32,358 nt of DNA, taken from assembly GCA_030523275.1 (NCBI GenBank), contig JAUNIX010000033.1, forward strand, positions 1 to 32,358, written 5' to 3'. Shown in pieces: positions 1-8,524 of this stretch (position 1 is the stretch's first letter; each line of letters opens with the position of its first letter). The stretch is from Lachnospiraceae bacterium. GTDB lineage: Bacteria; Bacillota; Clostridia; Lachnospirales; Lachnospiraceae. Below the pieces are notes generated by a model that was not told the DNA's origin, made no database searches, and worked only from the letters and a program-made list of their open reading frames with translations. The position numbers and the translations under genes were made by a program.

Positions 1-21
1 CTAACAAAACAGGAGAAAAAG

Positions 22-852
22 ATGAAAGCAGATTTACACACACATTCCAATTTATCAGATGGATTTTTATCAATTAAAGATTTAATTGATTATGGAAAAA
101 AAATCGGTCTGGATTATATGGCGATTACAGATCATGACACAGTCGCTGGATTAATTACCGCCATGAGTTACGCCAAACATGTTGATATGAATGTGATTCC
201 GGGTGTTGAGTTTTCCACAAGAGACTATGAAACAGGACGAGCTGTCCACGTATTATGCTATTATCCTGGGGATTTATTCGCTTTTCAAGAATTTTTGGAT
301 TACACATTAGAAACACGTTATAAAATAAAATACGAAATGTTAAAATCTCTATCCAAAGATTTCAATATTGATATGTCAGAATTCGAAAATGCTTATCGTA
401 ACAGTGAATCCATCTATAATCCTCATATGATGATGCCGTTATGGCAAAAAGGTTATACGAAAGATTTGATTGGGGATTTCTTTAAACAAGAAGCAGGAAG
501 CAAAAGTTCCCGTTACATTAAGATTTCTTATCCAAATGTCTATGATGCTTTAGATTTAATCGACCAATATGGGGGTATTCCAGTCATTGCCCATCCTGGC
601 GAATATGACTCTTTAGAAATTACGGAAACACTCGCCAAAGCAGGACGTATCAAAGGAATCGAATACAACCATCCACGTAATACAGAGGCAGATAAAAAAG
701 AAATCCTTCGCATTGCAAGAGAAAACAATCTATTCCTTACTGGGGGCACTGACTTTCATGGACCTAGTACTTCTACCGTAAACCCACTTGGAAGTTATCT
801 TTGCCCTGAAGAAGGATTAGACGCACTTTTACATGAAAAACATAAAAAATAA
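22..852 (+). CDS. PHP-domain metal-dependent phosphoesterase
   Basis: Predicted 276-residue soluble enzyme of the PHP (polymerase and histidinol phosphatase) superfamily, similar in layout to the TrpH/RNase AM type that hydrolyses nucleoside 3',5'-bisphosphates or short RNA ends. Visible metal-binding motifs are DLHTHSNLSDG at the N-terminus, AITDHDT near residues 34-40, GVEFS near 61-65, IAHPGEY near 190 and GGTDFHG near 240, in the order expected for the family, so the active site looks complete. The ATG is preceded by AGGAG about six bases upstream, which fixes the start. It is convergent with the HAD gene at 978-1634. The family assignment is strong; the exact substrate cannot be read from sequence. 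Confidence 0.88.
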   Translation: MKADLHTHSNLSDGFLSIKDLIDYGKKIGLDYMAITDHDTVAGLITAMSYAKHVDMNVIPGVEFSTRDYETGRAVHVLCYYPGDLFAFQEFLDYTLETRYKIKYEMLKSLSKDFNIDMSEFENAYRNSESIYNPHMMMPLWQKGYTKDLIGDFFKQEAGSKSSRYIKISYPNVYDALDLIDQYGGIPVIAHPGEYDSLEITETLAKAGRIKGIEYNHPRNTEADKKEILRIARENNLFLTGGTDFHGPSTSTVNPLGSYLCPEEGLDALLHEKHKK

Positions 853-859
853 ATACTCC

Positions 860-929
860 GTTCGGCAATAAAATTTCGGACTTTAAGAAATACTAACTAT
901 TTCTAAAAACTCCTCCAATATTGCCGAAC
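860..929. repeat. Nested inverted-repeat element (70 bp) between convergent genes
   Basis: Eleven-base perfect arms GTTCGGCAATA (860-870) and TATTGCCGAAC (919-929) enclose a second hairpin, AGAAATA (886-892) and TATTTCT (898-904). It lies eight bases after the PHP stop and could act as a terminator for either convergent gene, although neither side has a clean T-run directly after the outer arm. The two-level structure resembles a small non-autonomous mobile palindrome or a structured RNA. No second copy is seen in this window. Confidence 0.55.
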
Positions 930-977
930 TGGAATATTAATTTTACTCTGATTGTGGCAAATTAACGAATTTATTTC

Positions 978-1634
978 TTATTTTTTGCACAAAATATCTC
1001 TCAATCCGTTTACATTTTCCACAATTTGATCCGCACCAGCACATTCTAGTTCTTTATAATCACCGTATCCATATAAGACACCAATGCTATCCAGTCCTAT
1101 TTCTTTCGCACCGATAATATCGTGTTCCCGATCACCAATCATAACTACCTGAGATTTATCTTTTATTTGGCATTTTTGTAAAGCATATGAAATTACTTCT
1201 GATTTTTTTGAACGGCTTTCATCCATATTAGAACCAGCTATATAGAAAAAGTATTTAGCTAAATCAAAATGTTCCAAAATTATTTTTGCATATTCTTCTG
1301 GCTTTGATGTCGCAAGAATAATTTTCTTTCCATCTGCTTGTAACAATTTCAATAATCCTGGTATTCCGTCATATACGTAATTTTCAAAAATACCTTTCAC
1401 TGCATAATATTCTCGATAAACCTCAACTGCCTGTACTGCCTTTTCTTTACTAAAATTATAAAAATCCATATAGGAATCAATCAATGGTGGTCCAATAAAT
1501 TTATATAATTCCGATCGATCATCAACGGATATACCATATTTTTCAAGTGAATATGCTACTGAATTTGTAATGCCAAGACCTGGATCTGTCAATGTACCAT
1601 CCAGATCAAAGAAAATATATTTATAATCTTTCAT
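978..1634 (-). CDS. HAD-superfamily phosphatase, phosphoglycolate phosphatase-like
   Basis: Cytosolic HAD hydrolase with a C1 (alpha-helical) cap. Motif I is FFDLDGTLTD at the N-terminus, motif II the LATSKPEEY segment in the middle, and motif IV MIGDREHDIIGA, so the catalytic Asp pair and acidic Mg ligands are present. Such enzymes dephosphorylate small phosphometabolites (phosphoglycolate, sugar phosphates or nucleotides); the substrate is not predictable. I place the start at the ATG at 1634 (218 residues), because GGGAAGG lies about 11 bases upstream of it; the in-frame ATG at 1655 has no ribosome site and sits too close to a TATAAT box (1667-1672). It is a separate unit downstream of the mtlD terminator. 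Confidence 0.85.
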   Translation of the reverse strand: MKDYKYIFFDLDGTLTDPGLGITNSVAYSLEKYGISVDDRSELYKFIGPPLIDSYMDFYNFSKEKAVQAVEVYREYYAVKGIFENYVYDGIPGLLKLLQADGKKIILATSKPEEYAKIILEHFDLAKYFFYIAGSNMDESRSKKSEVISYALQKCQIKDKSQVVMIGDREHDIIGAKEIGLDSIGVLYGYGDYKELECAGADQIVENVNGLRDILCKK

Positions 1635-1666
1635 AATTGTTTTCAACCTTCCCATTTATTTTACAT

Positions 1667-1672
1667 ATTATA
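1667..1672 (-). promoter_or_regulatory. Candidate -10 box of the HAD phosphatase gene
   Basis: TATAAT on the minus strand, about 33 bases upstream of the ATG at 1634. No convincing -35 is seen at 17 bases because the mtlD terminator stem lies there. Confidence 0.4.
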
Positions 1673-1681
1673 GCACAAAGC

Positions 1682-1712
1682 AAAAAGCTGTGTACTACAA
1701 AGTACACAGCTT
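1682..1712 (-). terminator. Intrinsic terminator of the mtl operon
   Basis: Perfect 12-bp stem AAGCTGTGTACT (1685-1696) with AGTACACAGCTT (1701-1712), four-base loop, followed on the minus strand by TTTTTG. It lies 31 bases after the mtlD stop codon. Confidence 0.8.
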
Positions 1713-1743
1713 CTTGTACTGACATAAATGCAAGGAGAATATT

Positions 1744-2886
1744 TTATGCCAGTTCTTTGTAATTGGCTTCAATCTGAGCGAGTAAAGTCTCATCTTTGAT
1801 TCCAGAGACTTCGGTTAAGAAACCTTTAACACCAAGTTCTTCCACTTTCTGCTGTAATTCAACACTCTGTGGATCCTGGTCATTTTTATAATGAAGTGCG
1901 GCTGCAATTCCAACTAACAAATGGTCTACTGGCAGGCCAAAGCCAGCAGCTGTTAAAGTAGGATTTGACAGACGATCTGTAGGACTTAATTTACGTAACG
2001 GTTCTCTTCCTACACGCACAACATCATCTTTTAAGTATGGATTTTTAAAGCGGTTGATAATTTTATCAATATATTTTAAGTGTGCTTCTTTATCTAAGCC
2101 ATGTTTTTTAACAAGACCCATACCGCTTTCTGTCATAGCACTCTTAACAATTTTGAAAATTTCTTCGTCTGCAATACTTTCGTCAATTGTACCATGTCCT
2201 TTTAAGAATCCTAAATAAGCAGTAATACAATGACCTGTATTTAATGTAAATAATTTTCTTTCAATATATGCCATTAAGTTTCCAGCAAGGTTCATACCAT
2301 CAATCTTAGGAATTTCACCTTTGAATGCAGCTTCTTCTACGTTCCATTCATAATATGCTTCTACAACTACATCAATCGGATTTTCACATCTTACTGGAGG
2401 CACGATTCTATCTACAGAACAATCTGGGAATCCAACATATTTGTCAGCGTATGCTTTTCCTTCATCAGAAAGATTTCCGTAAACTGCTTCTTTTAACTGA
2501 GAACTAGCTTTGATTGCGTTTTCACAGGCAATAATATTTAAGTATGCATCTACACCTTCTGCCATTCTCTTTTCAATACCAGAAGCGATTGCAGGAGCTA
2601 CTCTTGGAAGAACAACAAGTCCTACAGCAGTTGTAATAATTTCTGCATCTACGATTTCATCAATCATTGCATCAGTTGTAGAGTTTACACCACTAATATC
2701 TGTAATAACCTGTTCACTACTCTCAACATCCATTACATGAATTGTATATTTACCATCTTCGTTGATTTTGTCGATAACTGCCTGATTAACGTCTGCAAAT
2801 ACTACATGATAACCAGCATTTGATAATAATCCGCCAATGAAACCGCGGCCAATGTTTCCGGCTCCAATCTGAATTGCCTTTTTCAT
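1744..2886 (-). CDS. mtlD: Mannitol-1-phosphate 5-dehydrogenase
   Basis: NAD-dependent cytosolic enzyme that oxidises mannitol-1-phosphate to fructose-6-phosphate, feeding mannitol into glycolysis. At 380 residues it has the normal family length. The N-terminal Rossmann motif IQIGAGNIGRGFIGG is intact, and the C-terminal half carries the long-chain mannitol dehydrogenase features NTGHCITAYLGFLKGH (substrate region) and GREPLRKLSP. GGAG nine bases upstream supports the ATG at 2886. It is the last gene of the leftward operon mtlR-mtlA-mtlD, 117 bp after mtlA, and is followed by an intrinsic terminator. Identification is confident from motif content and operon context. Confidence 0.96.
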   Translation of the reverse strand: MKKAIQIGAGNIGRGFIGGLLSNAGYHVVFADVNQAVIDKINEDGKYTIHVMDVESSEQVITDISGVNSTTDAMIDEIVDAEIITTAVGLVVLPRVAPAIASGIEKRMAEGVDAYLNIIACENAIKASSQLKEAVYGNLSDEGKAYADKYVGFPDCSVDRIVPPVRCENPIDVVVEAYYEWNVEEAAFKGEIPKIDGMNLAGNLMAYIERKLFTLNTGHCITAYLGFLKGHGTIDESIADEEIFKIVKSAMTESGMGLVKKHGLDKEAHLKYIDKIINRFKNPYLKDDVVRVGREPLRKLSPTDRLSNPTLTAAGFGLPVDHLLVGIAAALHYKNDQDPQSVELQQKVEELGVKGFLTEVSGIKDETLLAQIEANYKELA

Positions 2887-2917
2887 AACTAATTACTCCT
2901 TCTTAATGTACTTATGT

Positions 2918-2986
2918 ATAAATTCAAAACGAAATGAATTTATGAGGTTATAAGCCACAACTCGAAAATGTATAACATTTTCGAGT
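2918..2986 (-). other. Two hairpins in the mtlA-mtlD intergenic gap
   Basis: Stem ACTCGAAAATG (2960-2970) with CATTTTCGAGT (2976-2986) is a perfect 11-bp hairpin with a five-base loop. A second, weaker one pairs ATAAATTC (2918-2925) with GAATTTAT (2936-2943). Neither has a T-run on the minus strand, so they are more likely mRNA processing or stability structures than terminators. Confidence 0.5.
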
Positions 2987-3003
2987 CTGACTCTAAATAA
3001 AAT

Positions 3004-4887
3004 CTACTTGAAAATCTTCATGATGTCATCAACATTATTTGTTGTCTTCATCATTTCTAACTGATCAGGATCATCAAGACATTCTGTAATCTTACCTAAG
3101 ATTGCTAAATGTTCATCACCTACACCAGCAATACCAATAACTAACTGAGCTTTTTCGCCTCCGAAATCAACACCTTCTGGGTACTGAAGAATAACGATAC
3201 CACTCTTCTTAACTCTGTTTTTCGCATCTGCTGTACCATGAGGAATTGCAATACCCATTCCCATGTAAATAGAAGCTTCTTCATTACGTTTGATCATTGC
3301 TGGGATATATTCTTCATCTACATATCCTAATTCATTTAATAATTTACCAGCTGCTGTGATTGCATCGTTCATAGGAACTGGTTTTAATCCTGTTTTGATA
3401 CCTTCTTCAACTAAGATCTTGCTGCTTGCTGCTGGAGCTTCTTCTACTGCTGGAGCTGCTTCCTGTGCTGCTGGAGCTGGAGCTGCTGCGCCAACTGATG
3501 TTACCTGTTTGTATAATTCATCTAATTTAGGGTCAGCAAGGAAGTTTCCGATTGTAACCATCTGAGCCTGTGGAGCAGCTTTCACTGCACGATCTACTAA
3601 GATTTCCTGTACAACTGCGATATCACAATCTGCAGGAATATTGTCTACTGATGTATTTGTAACTGTAATGTCTGGACGTTCATTCTTAATACGGTTACGG
3701 AATTTTGTAGCACCCATTGCAGATGATCCCATACCAGCATCACATGCAAAGATAATCTTCTTAACTTCGTCAGCTTTTTTAGGTTCACCATTTGCTGCTG
3801 GAACTGCTACGCCCTTAGATTCAGCTTTTGCTGCAGCCATATCATTTTGTGCTTCTTCTAAACTTTTACCATTAGACATCTTAATAATTGGTGAAGCAAC
3901 TAAGAAAGATACACCTGTTGCAATTAATATACCGATAATTGTAAATACAATCTGACTCTTTGGTGACATTGATAAGTAAGTGATAACAGAACCTGGAGAA
4001 GCAGGACCTACAAGACCACAACCTGTTAATGTGAACCATGTGATTGCACAAATGTTACCAGCGATAGGAGCAACGATTACAAGTGGATTCATTAATACAT
4101 ATGGGAAGTAGATTTCATGAATACCACCGAAGAAATGGATAATGATTGCACCTGGTGCGGAATCTTTTGTTGTTTTGTCACTGCAGAATAACCAGTAAGC
4201 AATTAATACACCAAGACCAGGACCTGGGTTAGGCTCTAACATGTACATGATAGATTTACCAGCAGTAGCTGCCTGTTCGATTGCAATTGGTGTAAAGATA
4301 CCATGGTTGATTGCATTGTTTAAGAATAATACTTTTGCAGGTTCGATAAAGATTGCTGCTAATGGAAGCATCTTTGCTTTAATCAATACGTTAACACCTG
4401 CTGTTAAGATTGCTAAGATTGCACTCATGAATGGTCCGATGATATAGTAACCAATAATTGCTACTACCATACCAAGGATACCAACTGAGAAGTTGTTGAT
4501 CAACATTTCAAATCCGGCTGGCATACGAGTTTCCATAAATTTATCAAATTTCTTGATAACCCATCCAGCGAAAGGTCCCATAACCATAGCACCCATTAAC
4601 ATTGGCTGTCCGTCTAAACCGCCAACACCAGCGATACAACCCATAACAGCGATTGCACCCATAACACCGCCACGGTCTCCGCCAACCATCTTACCACCTG
4701 TATAAGCAATTAAAGTTGGTAATAAGAAATACAGCATATAAGGTTGAATTGATGCAAGTTTTTCATTTGGAAGCCATCCATCTGCAATAAACAAAGCAGT
4801 GATGAGTCCCCATGCGATAAATGCACCGATGTTAGGCATAACCATCGCACTTAAAAATTTACCAAATTTTTGAACTTTGTTTTTCAT
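3004..4887 (-). CDS. mtlA: Mannitol-specific PTS permease, fused IICBA
   Basis: Imports mannitol and phosphorylates it to mannitol-1-phosphate at the membrane. The 627 residues contain all three PTS domains in one chain. IIC (about 1-340) is multi-spanning and carries the GGIHEIYFPYVLMNP signature near 254-268. IIB (about 375-465) has the phospho-Cys in FACDAGMGSSA (Cys382). An Ala/Pro/Glu-rich linker (about 466-490) leads to IIA (about 500-627), with the phospho-His in IAIPHGT (His550). Many Firmicutes encode IIA separately as MtlF; here it is fused, as in Escherichia coli. The start is set by GGAGAATAAAAC before the ATG at 4887; this ribosome site lies inside the end of mtlR, only three bases after its stop, suggesting translational coupling. 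Confidence 0.96.
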   Translation of the reverse strand: MKNKVQKFGKFLSAMVMPNIGAFIAWGLITALFIADGWLPNEKLASIQPYMLYFLLPTLIAYTGGKMVGGDRGGVMGAIAVMGCIAGVGGLDGQPMLMGAMVMGPFAGWVIKKFDKFMETRMPAGFEMLINNFSVGILGMVVAIIGYYIIGPFMSAILAILTAGVNVLIKAKMLPLAAIFIEPAKVLFLNNAINHGIFTPIAIEQAATAGKSIMYMLEPNPGPGLGVLIAYWLFCSDKTTKDSAPGAIIIHFFGGIHEIYFPYVLMNPLVIVAPIAGNICAITWFTLTGCGLVGPASPGSVITYLSMSPKSQIVFTIIGILIATGVSFLVASPIIKMSNGKSLEEAQNDMAAAKAESKGVAVPAANGEPKKADEVKKIIFACDAGMGSSAMGATKFRNRIKNERPDITVTNTSVDNIPADCDIAVVQEILVDRAVKAAPQAQMVTIGNFLADPKLDELYKQVTSVGAAAPAPAAQEAAPAVEEAPAASSKILVEEGIKTGLKPVPMNDAITAAGKLLNELGYVDEEYIPAMIKRNEEASIYMGMGIAIPHGTADAKNRVKKSGIVILQYPEGVDFGGEKAQLVIGIAGVGDEHLAILGKITECLDDPDQLEMMKTTNNVDDIMKIFK

Positions 4888-4890
4888 GTT

Positions 4891-6996
4891 TTATTCTCCA
4901 TATTCTTTCATAACTCGTTGACAATAATTTCCTAAGCATTTTTCTAATTCAAAGGAAACTGCATTTCGTTTCTTCTGAATCAGATTCGCTATTATCTGCT
5001 CATCCTCTGCAAGAGAACCACTTGCTTCGCTCATAACCTCCTTGTAGATATCCTGTTGCTGATCCACATTGACTTCTGGCACCAACATAACGATTGCTCC
5101 AAGAATGGTTCCCTCTTCTGAATCAATTGGCTCTTTCAGTGATATATATCCAAAGCGACAATGCTCGACCCCTTTTGTCTTACAGTGCAGGAACAACATT
5201 TGAAAAGTCGAAATATAGGTTCCCGCTGCTTTTTCCCTCTTTAATATATCCTGTTCGATCATTTTTGCATAATGATCATTTCTTGCATACAGATTCCCTG
5301 CAGCTTTGATTAGTTCTGTCTTATTATCCACATCATCCACAGTCGAAATCTTAACATTGTCGATTACTTGCAACATCTCACTTGCAAGAGTAACAAAATA
5401 TTCCATTTCTTGTCTGCGAACACGACGTTTGTGAAGTGCTTTCTTCTTTGGCTCTTCTACTTTTTTGATATCTTTGATTGCATTTCGAACAATAATACGA
5501 TCATTCTCAAGCAACACCGGATTCACACCAACATTCGGATAATCAATGTCTAACTGAACCGTCGATACTACAAGGGCAATTCCCTCGTCAACCAAGAATT
5601 GCATATCAATGTCCGATGCAGAAATTACTTTGCGTACCATTATCTCTGGAAACGCTTTCTGCAGATGTACCGCCAACATATGTGACGTTCCCACTCCATT
5701 CGGACAAGCCACAAGAACAGATACCCTACTTTTTTTGGAACTATTTTTTTCTGCGGCTGCACAAAAATGCAGGGCAATAAATCCTAGTTCCTCATCAGAA
5801 ATCGTATCTAGTCCGACTTCTTTCTCAAGAATTTCAAAAGCCGTTTTAATCGCTTCAAAAATCTCTTGATACTTTTGTTTCAACATCTCCACGCTGGGAT
5901 TCTCAATATGTACATGCATTTTGATCCGACTTAATGCCGGTCCCATGTGGTTGCATAATCCATCAATCAGCATTCTGTCATCCAGAAAATCCATATCCAA
6001 CAGCTCTTCGACTTTTAAAATCAAGTGGATCACTAACTGTCTGGTTTTGATATTTTCTGTCTCATATTTATTCATCATCTGTGGCTGCCACACTTTCGCA
6101 CTCAAGAGCTGCATCGTAATCGTTGCAATTTCTGCTTGAGTAATCGAAATATCAAGTTTTGCTTCGATGACACTTCCAATCCATGTTGCTCCCTGATATT
6201 CTGGATATCGCATCAAAGTTTCAATATCTGCTACGGAATCCTGAATATCAAACCCGCCTTTAATTCTCTGAATAGTTATCATAAGAAAGATTGCCATACG
6301 GCGGAATGCATTGTCCGTGTACCGAATCTGTAAACTTTGCTCCACAGATTTGATAATATCCTCTGTCGATGACATCAATTCCTCTGAATAGAAGGAAAAC
6401 AGGGGTAGTCTGCCTCGTCTTACTTCTCTCTCCCCAGAGACATCTGCATCTTCGTGGGAAAGTTCTGCAAGTAACAACGCAACGACAGCCTGACGATAAT
6501 CCTGCTCACTTCCATTCCAATAAACACCAAGCCCTTTTCTTCGAATTAAAGATAAGCCATAGTTTTCCAGCCATTTCTCAATTTCGTCCAAATCGCTGGA
6601 AAGCGTTCCTTCGGAAATTCCAAACTTCGATGTAAAATAGTAATACTTTAATGGTTCATAACTGGCGAGTATCTCATGTTCAATATGAAAGATTCTCTCG
6701 TCCTTATCCATATGAGTACCTTTGGTATGATCCGCCTCAACTAATTGTAATAGCAAGGCACGACTCTCGGCATCTTCCTCAAGATAAATACCAACTCTCG
6801 GCTTTCTCACCATATGGAAGTCATTCTCCAGCATCCACTGTTCAATCTTCGGAAGTTCACGTAAAATTGTCCTGGAGCTTAATCTTAATTTCTCTGATAT
6901 GGCCTGTACAGTTACTGGATTGCTGAATGTGAACTGTGCAAGCATCTGAATGATTGTTTTCTGTCTTTTTGTTAATCCGGATTTCTTTGACATCAT
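4891..6996 (-). CDS. mtlR: MtlR-type PRD transcriptional activator of mannitol genes
   Basis: PTS-controlled DNA-binding regulator of about 701 residues. Order, numbered from the upstream ATG at 7002: N-terminal helix-turn-helix regions (about 10-150), two PTS regulation domains (about 205-310 and 315-420), an EIIB-Gat-like domain with the Cys in LVACPNGVGTS (Cys433), and a C-terminal EIIA-like domain with His606 in FLHCKTKG. PRD2 keeps histidines (His352, His412), whereas PRD1 shows FLMITIQRIKGG where a His is usual. In the family, phosphorylation of PRD and EII domains adjusts activity to mannitol flux and glucose. I prefer the ATG at 6996, with AGGGG nine bases upstream, over 7002, which is only three bases from it. 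First gene of mtlR-mtlA-mtlD. Confidence 0.92.
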   Translation of the reverse strand: MMSKKSGLTKRQKTIIQMLAQFTFSNPVTVQAISEKLRLSSRTILRELPKIEQWMLENDFHMVRKPRVGIYLEEDAESRALLLQLVEADHTKGTHMDKDERIFHIEHEILASYEPLKYYYFTSKFGISEGTLSSDLDEIEKWLENYGLSLIRRKGLGVYWNGSEQDYRQAVVALLLAELSHEDADVSGEREVRRGRLPLFSFYSEELMSSTEDIIKSVEQSLQIRYTDNAFRRMAIFLMITIQRIKGGFDIQDSVADIETLMRYPEYQGATWIGSVIEAKLDISITQAEIATITMQLLSAKVWQPQMMNKYETENIKTRQLVIHLILKVEELLDMDFLDDRMLIDGLCNHMGPALSRIKMHVHIENPSVEMLKQKYQEIFEAIKTAFEILEKEVGLDTISDEELGFIALHFCAAAEKNSSKKSRVSVLVACPNGVGTSHMLAVHLQKAFPEIMVRKVISASDIDMQFLVDEGIALVVSTVQLDIDYPNVGVNPVLLENDRIIVRNAIKDIKKVEEPKKKALHKRRVRRQEMEYFVTLASEMLQVIDNVKISTVDDVDNKTELIKAAGNLYARNDHYAKMIEQDILKREKAAGTYISTFQMLFLHCKTKGVEHCRFGYISLKEPIDSEEGTILGAIVMLVPEVNVDQQQDIYKEVMSEASGSLAEDEQIIANLIQKKRNAVSFELEKCLGNYCQRVMKEYGE

Positions 6997-7018
6997 AATC
7001 ATTTTCCCCTTTGTCTAT

Positions 7019-7047
7019 ATTATAGTTTGTCACTATTGAAAATACAA
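7019..7047 (-). promoter_or_regulatory. Candidate sigma-A promoter of the mtl operon
   Basis: Minus strand -35 TTGTAT (7042-7047) and -10 TATAAT (7019-7024), spaced 17 bases, ending about 23 bases before the mtlR ATG. The leader would be very short. One AGTGACAAA motif sits in the spacer. Confidence 0.6.
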
Positions 7048-7111
7048 CGAAATGCAATGTCACTTTTGTCACTTTTATTTAAAGACAAAGTCACTTTTGT
7101 CACTTTTATTT
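7028..7111 (-). repeat. AGTGACAAA iteron-like operator array upstream of mtlR
   Basis: A 22-base direct repeat at 7059-7080 and 7090-7111 (period 31), each made of two 9-base units of GTCACTTTT on the plus strand, plus a further copy near 7029. This gives five GTCAC/GTGAC units upstream of and within the mtlR promoter. The TTGTCAC unit matches the half-site TTGNCAC reported for Bacillus/Geobacillus MtlR operators, so autoregulation by MtlR is the likely role (inference). Confidence 0.6.
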
Positions 7112-7261
7112 TACAATATACAAAATATTCTTGTCTATAAAAACTTTTTTTAGACATAATGACAAACAAAACGCAGAATGCAACGCAAGACAACTGTTAT
7201 TTTCACAATTATTTTGTTAAAAAAATGGACAATACAATCATTGTGGCTCCCGCTTGATAGG

Positions 7262-7312
7262 CTTTTTTATTTCATTGAAAGTTCATCGCAATTTCCTATG
7301 AAATAAAAAAAG
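7262..7312. repeat. Palindromic repeat element, copy A
   Basis: Core 36 nt (7269-7304) with arms ATTTCAT and ATGAAAT plus inner GAAA/TTTC pairing, flanked by T6 and A7 that extend the palindrome. It lies directly after the cotJ terminator. Copies B (31944-31992) and C (17818-17853) share the core. The rest of 7112-7261 holds no gene that I can see. Confidence 0.65.
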
Positions 7313-7350
7313 AACACTTATATCTATTTTGCATATAAACATAAGCGTTC
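7303..7350 (-). terminator. Intrinsic terminator of the cotJ operon
   Basis: Minus-strand stem GAACGCTTAT (7341-7350) with ATAAGTGTTC (7312-7321), one G-U pair, then a seven-base T-run. It lies about 60 bases after the cotJC stop. Confidence 0.8.
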
Positions 7351-7410
7351 CTTGTCATTTATCAAATCAGCCCGACAGGCCGTATGATAACAAAAAATTG
7401 ATATTTTTAA

Positions 7411-8055
7411 TTAGCAGTTACTTTTTTTATTGCAGTTGCAATTGCCCATTTCTTTGGCTTGTGAATCAAAAGCCGGATTAAAGGCATAGAAATTTCTTGA
7501 ATCTAAATGATCCTGTACAATGCGAAGAGATTCGCCAAACCGCTGGAAATGCACCAATTCTCTTTGACGTAAAAACTTAATCGGTTCTTTGACATCCGGA
7601 TCATCAATCAAACGAAGCAGATTGTCGTACGTCGTACGTGCTTTTTGTTCTGCTGCCATATCTTCTGTAAGATCCGTAATCGGATCTCCAACAGATTGGA
7701 AAAACTTGGCTGTAAATGCCTCACTACCTGCAGATTGTGGCCAAATGCCCAGTGTATGATCCACATAATACTTATCAAATCCAGATTCTTTGATTTCTTC
7801 CATTGATAAATCACGGGTCAATTGATGAACAATCGCAGATACAATTTCCATATGAGCCAATTCTTCTGTTCCAATATCTGTCAAAACGCCACAAACATTG
7901 TTATATGGCATTGCATATCGCTGTGACAAATATCGCATGGAAGCTCCCAATTCTCCATCTGGTCCTCCGAGCTGAGTAATGATCGTCTGAGCCAATTTTG
8001 CATCAGGCTTTTTAATTTTTACTGGATACTCCAGTCTCTTTTCATAATACCACAT
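7411..8055 (-). CDS. cotJC: Spore coat protein CotJC, manganese-catalase family
   Basis: A 214-residue ferritin-fold protein of the manganese catalase family, a component of the spore coat. The helical bundle keeps metal-ligand motifs: GTEELAHMEIV (Glu and His), the preceding GELGASMRYLSQRY, and RQRELVHFQRFGE later. The C-terminus ends in a small Cys-rich tail (CNCNKKSNC), common in CotJC. GGAGGG seven bases upstream fixes the ATG at 8055. The ribosome site overlaps the end of cotJB, three bases away. In Bacillus subtilis the cotJ operon is made in the mother cell under sigma-E; the promoter upstream of cotJA fits this. Whether it degrades peroxide is not known from sequence. Confidence 0.95.
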   Translation of the reverse strand: MWYYEKRLEYPVKIKKPDAKLAQTIITQLGGPDGELGASMRYLSQRYAMPYNNVCGVLTDIGTEELAHMEIVSAIVHQLTRDLSMEEIKESGFDKYYVDHTLGIWPQSAGSEAFTAKFFQSVGDPITDLTEDMAAEQKARTTYDNLLRLIDDPDVKEPIKFLRQRELVHFQRFGESLRIVQDHLDSRNFYAFNPAFDSQAKEMGNCNCNKKSNC

Positions 8056-8058
8056 ACG

Positions 8059-8313
8059 TTATCCCTCCAATTGCCATGGCCAGTTATCTGTAGCCCAATC
8101 AAATTCTCTTCTCACGTCAGCGGTATCCAGATTTAAAGGACCAAATGCTGCCGAATACTCTCTGACAGCCTGGTTTCTGGCTTTCTGGTAATTATTGAAA
8201 TACTCTATTGCCGCTTCATCCTTTGGATGAGTGTCCAGATAAAGATTTGCGTCGATTGCAGCAAAACTTACGACATTAATATAATTTAATAACTCTTGTT
8301 GATTATATCTCAT
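8059..8313 (-). CDS. cotJB: Spore coat protein CotJB
   Basis: Small spore-coat protein, 84 residues, with the conserved CotJB segments YLDTHP, YNNYQ-like FNNYQKAR and a Trp-rich C-terminus (WATDNWPWQLEG). The start is the ATG at 8313, not the upstream in-frame TTG at 8322: AGAGAGG is nine bases from the ATG but touches the TTG. With this start cotJA and cotJB overlap by four bases (ATGA), the usual sign of translational coupling. Middle gene of cotJABC. Confidence 0.93.
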   Translation of the reverse strand: MRYNQQELLNYINVVSFAAIDANLYLDTHPKDEAAIEYFNNYQKARNQAVREYSAAFGPLNLDTADVRREFDWATDNWPWQLEG

Positions 8314-8495
8314 CTTCGACAACCTCTCTTTCCACGAAATGGGAAGTCTAGTTCTTCAAAAATAGTTCCCTGTTGAAATCCTTTTTCCGGACTATATAAA
8401 TTTCCCCAACGCTGCCATGGCACATATGCCATTGCAAGAGGCAAACCATCAAGAGGAACTGGTCGTCGTCCAGAATATCTTTGATTTGTTTCCAA
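8310..8495 (-). CDS. cotJA: Spore coat-associated protein CotJA
   Basis: 61-residue protein with the CotJA hallmark LAMAYVPWQRWGNLYSPEKG and GTIFEELDFPF. It uses a TTG start at 8495, preceded by AGGAGAG at six bases. First gene of cotJABC. In Bacillus subtilis CotJA is needed for assembly of CotJC into the coat. The gene ends in the ATGA overlap with cotJB. Confidence 0.92.
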   Translation of the reverse strand: METNQRYSGRRPVPLDGLPLAMAYVPWQRWGNLYSPEKGFQQGTIFEELDFPFRGKRGCRR

Positions 8496-8524
8496 TTGCT
8501 TCTCTCCTTTTTCTTTCTAATTAT

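Noticed and set aside
3290..3955. Open plus-strand frames antisense to mtlA
   Set aside because: They are low-complexity mirror frames of the alanine-rich and membrane-coding mtlA sequence, with no ribosome site or recognisable domain.
7059..7111. Tandem repeats upstream of mtlR as a CRISPR array or plasmid iterons
   Set aside because: The spacers are too short and alike for CRISPR, and no replication initiator is present; position fits an operator.
7200..7261. Short plus-strand peptide frame before the palindromic repeat
   Set aside because: Only about ten codons with no convincing ribosome site.
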